DNA from: Aphanomyces cochlioides
Lineage: Eukaryota > Oomycota > Saprolegniomycetes > Saprolegniales > Verrucalvaceae
DNA length: 64,000 nucleotides
Direction of reading: 5' to 3'
Assembly: GCA_019828595.1 (NCBI GenBank)
Contig: JAHQRK010000001.1
Location: forward strand, 4,982,974-5,046,973
The notes beneath the pieces were generated by a model. That model had not been told where the DNA came from. It saw nothing but the letters and a program-made list of their open reading frames with translations, and did not search any database. Every line of letters starts with the position of its first letter. The stretch's first letter is position 1. Below, in pieces: positions 1 through 9,100 of the stretch. A program made the translations under genes and the position numbers.

Positions 1-2912
1 GTGATATTGGGATTCTTGTACAGTTGTCTGATGAATGCAGAAGAGCCATTTGCCAAGAGGAGATCTCGGGGGGAACCCCATGGATGAAAAGCCTTCTCGA
101 GGAGAGTATAGCCCGGCGTAATCCAGGCGGACATGGCAGACTTGCGGGGTGGGGTGGTGATGGCTTGAATGCATCTGATCATGACAGAGCGGTTGTGTTG
201 TTGCCATAAAGCAAGTGCATGGTGCAGGCCTAAGCCACCGGACTTCTTCGGCATGAATATGATCTCCTTTTTGATCAAACGGAGGCCATGGACAGAGGAG
301 GATGGGTTGATTTCTTCACCATGCATAAATTGAAGCATGGCCTTGTCGATCTTTTTGGCCAGGTCTTTGTCGGCAGGGACAAAAGCCAGTTGGTACCATA
401 ACACAGGCAGACATATGCTGTGCAGGATAGTGACTTTTCCGGCCATGGTTCGAGCCTTGTAGAGCCACAAAGACAAGCGAGCCACAAACTTCTCAAACAC
501 GTAATTGAAACGTGCCAATGGAGAAAGATTGGGCGCAACCAAGATACCAAGAGCCTTCACGGGACTGTCGGAAGTAACTTGTAGTGAGGCAAGGTTCCCA
601 TTCAACTGGCTGTAGGTCAGAATTTGGGTCTTGTCTACGTTGAGTCGGAAACCAGACTTGTCGCAAAAGGTTTGAACCAATGCAAGCTGCCGGTGGAGGC
701 ACGTCTCATTTGCCGCATAGAGTTGCGAGTCGTCGGCAAAGTAACTCCCAGTGTGGTAGCGATCCCCACACTTGATGCCATAGTTGGAGTGTTGCCGTAG
801 GAGTTGGCACATCGGTTCCAAAGCGATCACAAACAGAAGTGGCGACAGTGGATCACCTTGCAACACACCGCGTGAGATGTGAACTGGCTTGGACAAGAAG
901 CCGTTCACCAAGATGCGAGACTTGCGGCCCGAGTACAGTACGCGAACCATGGCAACAAAGGTTTCGGGAAAGCCATAGTGACGGAGGACGCGGAGCAAGT
1001 ACGCGTGGTCCACGCGATCAAAAGCTTTCTCAAAGTCAAGCAGTGCCACCATCGAGGACGGACTGTGTAGTTTGATGTGGTGCAGCATGTCATCCAGTCG
1101 TGCAATATTGGTTTGGATATTGCTTCGACGGATAAAGCCTTGCTGGTCCGGGTGGATGATGTGTCGAATGTGGCGCTGGAGTCGATAAGCCAGAATACTC
1201 GTCAGGATTTTCACATCCGTGTTGAGTAGGCTAATGGGCCGATAGTTCTTGGCTTGTGACTTGGGGCCTTTCTTGTGCAGCAACACCAGCGTACTGACAA
1301 GTTGCATGGGAGTCAAGCGAGGGTGAGAATGGAGCTGGTGTGTGAATAGCAGCTCCAATACCAACGACCACTTGTGAGGTGCAAGTTTGAGGACTTCGAA
1401 TGGCAGAGCGTTGGGACCTGGCGCTGAGTTCGAACTGCTGTGTCGAATAGCATGATAGAACTCGTTGGCGCGCAAGGGAGCCGACAGCTCTTTCTGGGCT
1501 TGCTCTGGCAGTTGCTTGTGTCGAGTCAATGGGGTCAGAAATGACGACACTTCGTCTCCAGATCGCTGCACCTCGGGAGCTGCAAACAAGTCCTTGTAGT
1601 AGTCGACCAGGACGTCAGACATGCCTTGTTGATTGGAGACAACATTTCCATTGACATCCACCAACTCTTTGAAGACTGTCTTCTTCAAGGGGGTAGGGAC
1701 AGGGGACATGAAGTGGAACTTGGACGAGCGCTCTGCTTTGTACAAGTGAAGTTGGAACGCCTGGTCTTGACGAAACTGCTTGTCTCGATCTTGCAGCTCG
1801 TGAATTTGCTTTTGAAGGTCTCGCACTCGATCCACCAGCACTGCATCTTGACGCATGTTGGGGACTTGCAAAAGCGAAGCGATCTCGACAGCTAACTTCT
1901 TCAACGGCAGACGTTGTTTCTCCAATCGTTGAGAATGGAATTCTTTGAGTTGGGAGCGGATATCATTGACCAGCATGTCGTAGGCCTTGGAGATATTGTG
2001 GAATGATGGAGACTTGTCCAAAAATCGATCCAGACATCCATGAACAATCTCGGCCGCTCGTGGTAGACGAAGTAGCCAAGTTGGAGCTTTCCATGATCCA
2101 GAGCCATGGCGCAATGTTTGACGCTTTGTGATGATACGACAAGCCACGTGGTCAGCCTGTGGAACGTGTGGCATGTGCGTCGCCTTCCAATGACGAAGAC
2201 CCGCCAAGGTGGACGAACAAAAGATGTAGTCAAGTCGGTTGGTGAGTGTGGGACTTGTGAAGGTTCTTGCCACGGGGTTTTGACGGCGAAACAGATCCAC
2301 CAGAGACAAACTGTGCATCCATTGTTCCAGTTGAAGGGTGCCGGCCATGGTGGAGGTACTGGGTCTCAACGAATCCAAATCTTTGTTGAGAGTGCAGTTG
2401 AAATCTCCTCCAACAATGTGGAGCGCATGTGGAGGAAAGTCGCGTGGCAATTCTTCGAAGTAACTTGCTCGTTGTTGGAAGGCTGCCGGCGCATAGATAT
2501 TGTGGAGAACGACTGTCAGTGGACCCAGAGTACATCGCACTTGTAGATAACGACCACGAAGCACTGGGTTGTCATGAGGGACTTGAGTGGCGTTCTTCAA
2601 AGGAGAGTGAGGATGTATCAACGTAGCCAGACCTCCAGTGGCTGGCGACGTGGATACTTCAGGGTAAATAGGCTCTTCAAAGAACAAAGAGCCTTCGTGG
2701 TTTGTGATGCGTTGCCAATGGAACGCAACACGGTCGTGGAGACTTGGCGTGCGGAAACGGGTTTCTTGGATAAAGGAAACGTCGTGAACACTTGATAGTT
2801 TGTCGAGGATGTACCGATGACTGTTGGAGAAGCCATTGGTGTTGAGGGAGATGATTTGTGGGTCCCAGTCCACGAGTTCAGTTGGGACATCGGAGAAGTT
2901 GTTGTCAATCAT
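1..2912 (-). CDS. ORF2 of copy A: endonuclease-reverse transcriptase, 3' part off window
   Basis: Reverse complement of the first 971 or so codons of the family ORF2, starting at ATG 2910-2912 and running off the left edge. It contains the APE endonuclease and the complete reverse transcriptase domain, including the FADD box. I noticed no indel against the intact ORF2 of copy B, so the frame should be open over the visible part. It reads FVAMVR where most copies read FVDMVR, a change shared with copy F (codon near 31455). The Gln variant near codon 146 together with the Thr variant of a later marker (RTFTS) makes it a mosaic of the variants seen in other copies. Function as described for copy B. 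Confidence 0.85.
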   Translation of the reverse strand, partial: MIDNNFSDVPTELVDWDPQIISLNTNGFSNSHRYILDKLSSVHDVSFIQETRFRTPSLHDRVAFHWQRITNHEGSLFFEEPIYPEVSTSPATGGLATLIHPHSPLKNATQVPHDNPVLRGRYLQVRCTLGPLTVVLHNIYAPAAFQQRASYFEELPRDFPPHALHIVGGDFNCTLNKDLDSLRPSTSTMAGTLQLEQWMHSLSLVDLFRRQNPVARTFTSPTLTNRLDYIFCSSTLAGLRHWKATHMPHVPQADHVACRIITKRQTLRHGSGSWKAPTWLLRLPRAAEIVHGCLDRFLDKSPSFHNISKAYDMLVNDIRSQLKEFHSQRLEKQRLPLKKLAVEIASLLQVPNMRQDAVLVDRVRDLQKQIHELQDRDKQFRQDQAFQLHLYKAERSSKFHFMSPVPTPLKKTVFKELVDVNGNVVSNQQGMSDVLVDYYKDLFAAPEVQRSGDEVSSFLTPLTRHKQLPEQAQKELSAPLRANEFYHAIRHSSSNSAPGPNALPFEVLKLAPHKWSLVLELLFTHQLHSHPRLTPMQLVSTLVLLHKKGPKSQAKNYRPISLLNTDVKILTSILAYRLQRHIRHIIHPDQQGFIRRSNIQTNIARLDDMLHHIKLHSPSSMVALLDFEKAFDRVDHAYLLRVLRHYGFPETFVAMVRVLYSGRKSRILVNGFLSKPVHISRGVLQGDPLSPLLFVIALEPMCQLLRQHSNYGIKCGDRYHTGSYFADDSQLYAANETCLHRQLALVQTFCDKSGFRLNVDKTQILTYSQLNGNLASLQVTSDSPVKALGILVAPNLSPLARFNYVFEKFVARLSLWLYKARTMAGKVTILHSICLPVLWYQLAFVPADKDLAKKIDKAMLQFMHGEEINPSSSVHGLRLIKKEIIFMPKKSGGLGLHHALALWQQHNRSVMIRCIQAITTPPRKSAMSAWITPGYTLLEKAFHPWGSPRDLLLANGSSAFIRQLYKNPNI

Positions 2913-2988
2913 CACGAGTACAGATGAAAATGAGTAGAATGGAGGGGTGAGAGGGGAGGTTGAAATGGATTGAAGCAGGGGATAGAAG

Positions 2989-3002
2989 CCTTAGAGTTGA
3001 TC
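2989..3002. repeat. Target-site duplication, left copy (B+C insertion into A)
   Basis: CCTTAGAGTTGATC, 14 bp, immediately before the 5' end of copy B. The identical sequence follows the 3' end of copy C at 16158-16171. It includes the reverse complement of the ORF1 stop codon of copy A. Confidence 0.92.
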
Positions 3003-3009
3003 ACTTCCG

Positions 3010-3023
3010 AATTTGCCTCGTAC
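3010..3023 (+). other. 5' leader segment complementary to the 3' UTR
   Basis: AATTTGCCTCGTAC, c8-c21. Its exact reverse complement GTACGAGGCAAATT lies in the 3' UTR at 10316-10329. Both members recur in other copies: the 5' member in A, E, H and O, the 3' member in every 3' UTR examined. It could allow the 5' and 3' ends of the genomic RNA to pair. Confidence 0.8.
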
Positions 3024-3063
3024 CCCTCAAGTCAAGAAGTTATCAAGTGCCGCCGCGCTGAAA

Positions 3064-6000
3064 ATGTCCAACGCCAACAGCTGTTCCGAGCTCCGTGAGA
3101 CCAACACTCACGGAGTCACCATCATTCCAGGTATTGTATCACCTCACCCACTTTCGTCGTCCAATCAGGATGGCGGAAGTGGTGTGAGTAATGTCTCTAC
3201 ACCTAACCCTAGGGCCGAAGTGGAGGTCGAGTTCGACCCCAATGGCGTCTCTGGAGACCAATCTGCGTCTCGCTCCACCAGCGCTTCACCTGGTGCTCCA
3301 CTCGCCGGAGTTCCAGGGGGGGTCAACCTCAGTGGGTCAGTGGTTGACCCCCAGACCACTGTCGTTAACTTGTCTAGCGAAGCCCTCACTCAGGAGGGCG
3401 AACCACTGGGGCCTTGTGCCTGTGGTGGCTGCTTCCCTGGACTCCAATTGGAGTCGATCCCCAGTGAAGGCGGCGAGAAAACGGGGTCCATGCCAGCCCT
3501 AGAGGCTACGAGGGCCCCCCCTATGGGCACACCCTGCGGTTCTGTCTACTTCCCCCCAGGGGCCTCTTCGGAGGGGCGGGGGCGGTATCCCGATTTGGGT
3601 TCTCGCCGGAGCAATGGTGTACCCCAGTCACCGTGCTGCGGGGATGGCATGGATTCCCCTTCTACCCCTGTCACTGGGGGTCTGGCCCCGGCCTTTCTCG
3701 TGACCAATGGGACTGAGCCAGCAGCCACCAACCGCGTCGCCCCCTGTGCTGAGCCTCCTAGAACGGGAGAGGAAGAAGAAAAATCTCAAGAGGACGTGGA
3801 TATGGTCTCTGGAGACGCCGAGGGGAAGGATTCTACTGAAACCGAAGCCTTAACCGACGAGGGAAATACTCAAATTCACTCTGAGGTTGATGGGTCAGGC
3901 GACATTAACGGCCAAGCGAAGCCGTGTGATACTCCTGGAGAAGTTATTCAAGAGGAACAATCGACAAACAATGACAATGACCAGTCAAATCAAGACATTG
4001 TCGACAAATCCGTTGCTCAAGGAAATGGCGCTGTTGATCCTCCTACCGCGGCAGACAAAATACAAGGCGATCAAGAGCAACAAAACGCTGAAAAGGCCAA
4101 TCCATGGACGCAAAAGACTCCCGGCAAGGATTCAGCTTCGTCCAAGAAAGATTCCAAGCAAGGCAATGCCCCCAAAGGCGCGAAACATCGCAACACTGGT
4201 GCTCATGCTATTGCCGATGACGATATTGCGCGATGCGAGGCCATGGCGGACGCATTCTACAAAGACTCTGGTGACATGGACGCCTTCATTGAAAACATTT
4301 TGCTCACCCCCCAGTCCCAAGTGTACGAGCTCACAGTCAAGTTGGGCGAAGCCTACAAGGACTGGTCCGAAAAAGTCATCTGCGATCAATTTGTCAAGGA
4401 AAATCCTGGTTCGTTATGGGGCTCCAAATTTCCGAACATTTTGATCCACAAGAAGAACGCACAGACCATTGTGATCTCAAGTTACAACTTGTCTACGTGC
4501 GTGGAAATGGGAGGCACAACGTTTCGACTTGGTGGCAAAGATTTCCTGGTTCCCAAGTACTCGCGTTATGGCAACAACTACTATGTTACGTTCAACAAGG
4601 TCAGTCACCCTTCGATGGCCAAGGCAATTGTCAAGAAAATGGCTGCATTGACCAAGTCAGTGATAGCAGCATTCAACCCTACTGCTGGTCAGAACATCAA
4701 GTCGCCGCATTTGAGAGTCATTTTCAAGTCGCCTGCGCCTCCAGCAGTGTTGGTGCCAAAATCCGGCGACGCACTACGCGAAATCACCATTACGGATCCG
4801 TCGGGTCAGCCTTTTGTCGTCGTGTTTCAGCACAAGATCGCTGCTCTGAACAAGACATTGCCTCCGTCGATTGTTTCACGACGTGCAGAGGCCAAGGCTG
4901 AAAAAGCGAAGGCAAAAGCGGCCAAGGCAGCGGCAAAATCTCCTCCGTCAGGAGAAAAAGAACCTGAACCTGATGGAGACGATCATGATCAAGACCTTGG
5001 AACAAATGCGGAAGGCGAGGCCGACTCAACTGAGGCATCTGGAGATCGTCAAGATGAACAACCACAGCCAACAGCTCCTTCTCATGGCTCTGATGTCGAT
5101 ATGTCTGGTGACAGCGATCCCCCTAACAACAATGGACAAGACAAACAACAAGAAGATGTGGAAATGTCTACCAACGAATCGCCCGCTCTTGCTCCACCAA
5201 GTGAGCAGCCCAAGAACTCGCTGGACCTTCAATTGGTAACGGGCTACCGGTCTGGACCAGCTCCAAAACGTACTTTGCCTTCGTCCCCACGTTTGGATCC
5301 CCTGCCGACATCCAACCGTTTTCATATCCTCGAAGAAGACGACGTGGAACTCTCGTTTGAAGACTTTGCAGTGCCTCGAATTGTATTGGAAGATTCAAGT
5401 GCGCCACGCCCGAAAAAGACCAAAGGCAAAGCGAAGAAACAACGACTTAACAAGTCTGCTGCAGCCCACCTCGAATTGGCGAAGAAGATCATTCGAGACA
5501 AGAAAGTCGAAGGCAGTATCACCGAATGTCAACGCATTTTGCGAGATGATCCTCAGCTCGTTGCACATGCTATGTACGCACAAGATGAAGACCTCAGTTT
5601 GTTTCAGTCACTTGTTGCAACCAAGACTATTGAGCGCAAGATGGCTTTGTTAAAAGCTCAAGGCAAGCCTCACAACTACAAACATCACGTCAACTTCATG
5701 GCTCAATACAAGATTCACCCGTCAGAAATCTTGGAAGAATTGACCACGGACATACCAGAGATCAAGCGCATCCTCTTTGCACTTGCTACGATTGACTTAT
5801 TCCTCTCAAATCGGGCCCCAGACCTCTACACAAACTCGGAGGCACTGACTGTTCTATTGAACCAAGAAGCAACAAGATTGCCTGACACCAACTGCTTGAC
5901 GGACTGGTCGCTGTTTGCTTTGATCGAAAACTTCAGCGACAATCTCGAGAAGTTCACTTTGCCGGCTCCCGTCTTGTCGGCCATCTCGATGCTCAAAAGC

Positions 6001-6102
6001 ATCACCAACAATTACCACATCGACGAGCTCTGCAGCAAAGCTCACCACTCCATGAACGCCGACGAAATTGATCCCCTCGATTTGGAGGACGATCAACTCT
6101 AA
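3064..6102 (+). CDS. ORF1 of copy B: putative RNA-binding/Gag-like protein of the LINE
   Basis: 1012 codons, taken from the first ATG (3064); an open frame extends 17 codons upstream without ATG. By position it is the LINE ORF1 product, which in known families coats the RNA in a ribonucleoprotein particle. I do not recognise its family: there is no CCHC zinc knuckle or obvious RRM. Residues 1-380 are rich in Pro, Ser, Gly and acidic residues, with a small Cys cluster (CACGGC) near 116. A more ordered segment spans about 390-600 (MDAFIENILLTPQ near 406; GGTTFRLGGKDFLVPKYSRYG near 482). A Lys/Ala-rich stretch near 610-626 and the basic segment PKKTKGKAKKQR near 783 could bind nucleic acid or act as a nuclear signal. 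The C-terminal 200 residues look helical. A run of seven G at 3316-3322 is the site of frameshifts in copies E and K. Confidence 0.88.
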   Translation: MSNANSCSELRETNTHGVTIIPGIVSPHPLSSSNQDGGSGVSNVSTPNPRAEVEVEFDPNGVSGDQSASRSTSASPGAPLAGVPGGVNLSGSVVDPQTTVVNLSSEALTQEGEPLGPCACGGCFPGLQLESIPSEGGEKTGSMPALEATRAPPMGTPCGSVYFPPGASSEGRGRYPDLGSRRSNGVPQSPCCGDGMDSPSTPVTGGLAPAFLVTNGTEPAATNRVAPCAEPPRTGEEEEKSQEDVDMVSGDAEGKDSTETEALTDEGNTQIHSEVDGSGDINGQAKPCDTPGEVIQEEQSTNNDNDQSNQDIVDKSVAQGNGAVDPPTAADKIQGDQEQQNAEKANPWTQKTPGKDSASSKKDSKQGNAPKGAKHRNTGAHAIADDDIARCEAMADAFYKDSGDMDAFIENILLTPQSQVYELTVKLGEAYKDWSEKVICDQFVKENPGSLWGSKFPNILIHKKNAQTIVISSYNLSTCVEMGGTTFRLGGKDFLVPKYSRYGNNYYVTFNKVSHPSMAKAIVKKMAALTKSVIAAFNPTAGQNIKSPHLRVIFKSPAPPAVLVPKSGDALREITITDPSGQPFVVVFQHKIAALNKTLPPSIVSRRAEAKAEKAKAKAAKAAAKSPPSGEKEPEPDGDDHDQDLGTNAEGEADSTEASGDRQDEQPQPTAPSHGSDVDMSGDSDPPNNNGQDKQQEDVEMSTNESPALAPPSEQPKNSLDLQLVTGYRSGPAPKRTLPSSPRLDPLPTSNRFHILEEDDVELSFEDFAVPRIVLEDSSAPRPKKTKGKAKKQRLNKSAAAHLELAKKIIRDKKVEGSITECQRILRDDPQLVAHAMYAQDEDLSLFQSLVATKTIERKMALLKAQGKPHNYKHHVNFMAQYKIHPSEILEELTTDIPEIKRILFALATIDLFLSNRAPDLYTNSEALTVLLNQEATRLPDTNCLTDWSLFALIENFSDNLEKFTLPAPVLSAISMLKSITNNYHIDELCSKAHHSMNADEIDPLDLEDDQL

Positions 6103-6158
6103 GGCTTCTATCCCCTGCTTCAATCCATTTCAACCTCCCCTCTCACCCCTCCATTCTA

Positions 6159-6169
6159 CTCATTTTCAT
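6159..6169 (+). promoter_or_regulatory. Initiator-like motif upstream of ORF2
   Basis: CTCATTTTCAT, 11 nt before the ORF2 ATG, resembles the oomycete core promoter (initiator GCTCATTYY followed by CAWTTT). It falls in the 78-nt spacer between the ORFs and is conserved in A, C, E, F, J and K. If the host is an oomycete, it could give ORF2 its own transcript. This is a motif match only. Confidence 0.35.
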
Positions 6170-6180
6170 CTGTACTCGTG

Positions 6181-9100
6181 ATGATTGACAACAACTTCTC
6201 CGATGTCCCAACTGAACTCGTGGACTGGGACCCACAAATCATCTCCCTCAACACCAATGGCTTCTCCAACAGTCATCGGTACATCCTCGACAAACTATCA
6301 AGTGTTCACGACGTTTCCTTTATCCAAGAAACCCGTTTCCGCACGCCAAGTCTCCACGACCGTGTTGCGTTCCATTGGCAACGCATCACAAACCACGAAG
6401 GCTCTTTGTTCTTTGAAGAGCCTATTTACCCTGAAGTATTCACGTCGCCAGCCACTGGAGGTCTGGCTACGTTGATACATCCTCACTCTCCTTTGAAGAA
6501 CGCCACTCAAGTCCCTCATGACAACCCAGTGCTTCGTGGTCGTTATCTACAAGTGCGATGTACTCTGGGTCCACTGACAGTCGTTCTCCACAATATCTAT
6601 GCGCCGGCAGCCTTCCAAGAACGAGCAAGTTACTTCGAAGAATTGCCACGCGACTTTCCTCCACATGCGCTCCACATTGTTGGAGGAGATTTCAACTGCA
6701 CTCTCAACAAAGATTTGGATTCGTTGAGACCCAGTACCTCCACCATGGCCGGCACCCTTCAACTGGAACAATGGATGCACAGTTTGTCTCTGGTGGATCT
6801 GTTTCGCCGTCAAAACCCCGTGGCAAGAACCTTCACAAGTCCCACACTCACCAACCGACTTGACTACATCTTTTGTTCGTCCACCTTGGCGGGTCTTCGT
6901 CATTGGAAGGCGACGCACATGCCACACGTTCCACAGGCTGACCACGTGGCTTGTCGTATCATCACAAAGCGTCAAACATTGCGCCATGGCTCTGGATCAT
7001 GGAAAGCTCCAACTTGGCTACTTCGTCTACCACGAGCGGCCGAGATTGTTCATGGATGTCTGGATCGATTTTTGGACAAGTCTCCAACATTCCACAATAT
7101 CTCCAAGGCCTACGACATGCTGGTCAATGATATCCGCTCCCAACTCAAAGAATTCCATTCTCAACGATTGGAGAAACAACGTCTGCCGTTGAAGAAGTTA
7201 GCTGTGGAGATCGCTTCGCTTTTGCAAGTCCCCAACATGCGTCAAGATGCAGTGCTGGTGGATCGAGTGCGAGACCTTCAAAAGCAAATTCACGAGCTGC
7301 AAGATCGAGACAAGCAGTTTCGTCAAGACCAGGCGTTCCAACTTCACTTGTACAAAGCAGAGCGCTCGTCCAAGTTCCACTTCATGTCTCCTGTCCCTAC
7401 CCCCTTGAAGAAGACAGTCTTCAAAGAGTTGGTGGATGTCAATGGAAATGTTGTCTCCAATCAACAAGGCATGTCTGACGTCCTGGTCGACTACTACAAG
7501 GACTTGTTTGCAGCTCCCGAGGTGCAGCGATCTGGAGACGAAGTGTCGTCATTTCTGACCCCATTGACTCGACACAAGCAACTGCCAGAGCAAGCCCAGA
7601 AAGAGCTGTCGGCTCCCTTGCGCGCCAACGAGTTCTATCATGCTATTCGACACAGCAGTTCGAACTCAGCGCCAGGTCCCAACGCTCTGCCATTCGAAGT
7701 CCTCAAACTTGCACCTCACAAGTGGTCGTTGGTATTGGAGCTGCTATTCACACACCAGCTCCATTCTCACCCTCGCTTGACTCCCATGCAACTTGTCAGT
7801 ACGCTGGTGTTGCTGCACAAGAAAGGCCCCAAGTCACAAGCCAAGAACTATCGGCCCATTAGCCTACTCAACACGGATGTGAAAATCCTGACGAGTATTC
7901 TGGCTTATCGACTTCAGCGCCACATTCGACACATCATCCACCCGGACCAGCAAGGCTTTATCCGTCGAAGCAATATCCAAACCAATATTGCACGACTGGA
8001 TGACATGCTGCACCACATCAAACTACACAGTCCGTCCTCGATGGTGGCACTGCTTGACTTTGAGAAAGCTTTTGATCGCGTGGACCACGCGTACTTGCTC
8101 CGCGTCCTCCGTCACTATGGCTTTCCCGAAACCTTTGTTGACATGGTTCGCGTACTGTACTCGGGCCGCAAGTCTCGCATCTTGGTGAACGGCTTCTTGT
8201 CCAAGCCAGTTCACATCTCACGCGGTGTGTTGCAAGGTGATCCACTGTCGCCATTTCTGTTTGTGATCGCTTTGGAACCGATGTGCCAACTCCTACGGCA
8301 ACACTCCAACTATGGCATCAAGTGTGGGGATCGCTACCACACTGGGAGTTACTTTGCCGACGACTCGCAACTCTATGCGGCAAATGAGACGTGCCTCCAC
8401 CGGCAGCTTGCATTGGTTCAAACCTTTTGCGACAAGTCTGGTTTCCGACTCAACGTAGACAAGACCCAAATTCTGACCTACAGCCAGTTGAATGGGAACC
8501 TTGCCTCACTACAAGTTACTTCCGACAGTCCCGTGAAGGCTCTTGGTATCTTGGTTGCGCCCAATCTTTCTCCATTGGCACGTTTCAATTACGTGTTTGA
8601 GAAGTTTGTGGCTCGCTTGTCTTTGTGGCTCTACAAGGCTCGAACCATGGCCGGAAAAGTCACTATCCTGCACAGCATATGTCTGCCTGTGTTATGGTAC
8701 CAACTGGCTTTTGTCCCTGCCGACAAAGACCTGGCCAAAAAGATCGACAAGGCCATGCTTCAATTTATGCATGGTGAAGAAATCAACCCATCCTCCTCTG
8801 TCCATGGCCTCCGGTTGATCAAAAAGGAGATCATATTCATGCCGAAGAAGTCCGGTGGCTTAGGCCTGCACCATGCACTTGCTTTATGGCAACAACACAA
8901 CCGCTCTGTCATGATCAGATGCATTCAAGCCATCACCACCCCACCCCGCAAGTCTGCCATGTCCGCCTGGATTACGCCGGGCTATACTCTCCTCGAGAAG
9001 GCTTTTCATCCATGGGGTTCCCCCCGAGATCTCCTCTTGGCAAATGGCTCTTCTGCATTCATCAGACAACTGTACAAGAATCCCAATATCACTCCAATGT

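Larger units (their letters stand above)
1..3002 (-). mobile_element. LINE copy A, downstream part (c3089 to c6090, continues left of window)
   Basis: Minus-strand copy of the family, colinear with the intact copy at 3003-10381 and without indels (position 1 matches 9092, position 3002 matches 6091). It carries the end of ORF1, the ORF1-ORF2 spacer and about 970 codons of ORF2; its 3' end lies left of the window. It stops abruptly at 3002, where the 5' end of copy B begins. The same element resumes at 16158 after copies B and C, with the 14-bp sequence CCTTAGAGTTGATC present on both sides as a target-site duplication. Confidence 0.93.

Noticed and set aside
3316..3322. Programmed frameshift at the G-run in ORF1
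   Set aside because: Copies A and B read straight through in one frame with seven G; the shifted copies simply gain or lose a base.
3400..3660. Zinc knuckle in the Cys-rich part of ORF1
   Set aside because: The cysteines (CACGGC and later CCGDG) lack C-X2-C-X4-H-X4-C spacing and there is no suitable His.
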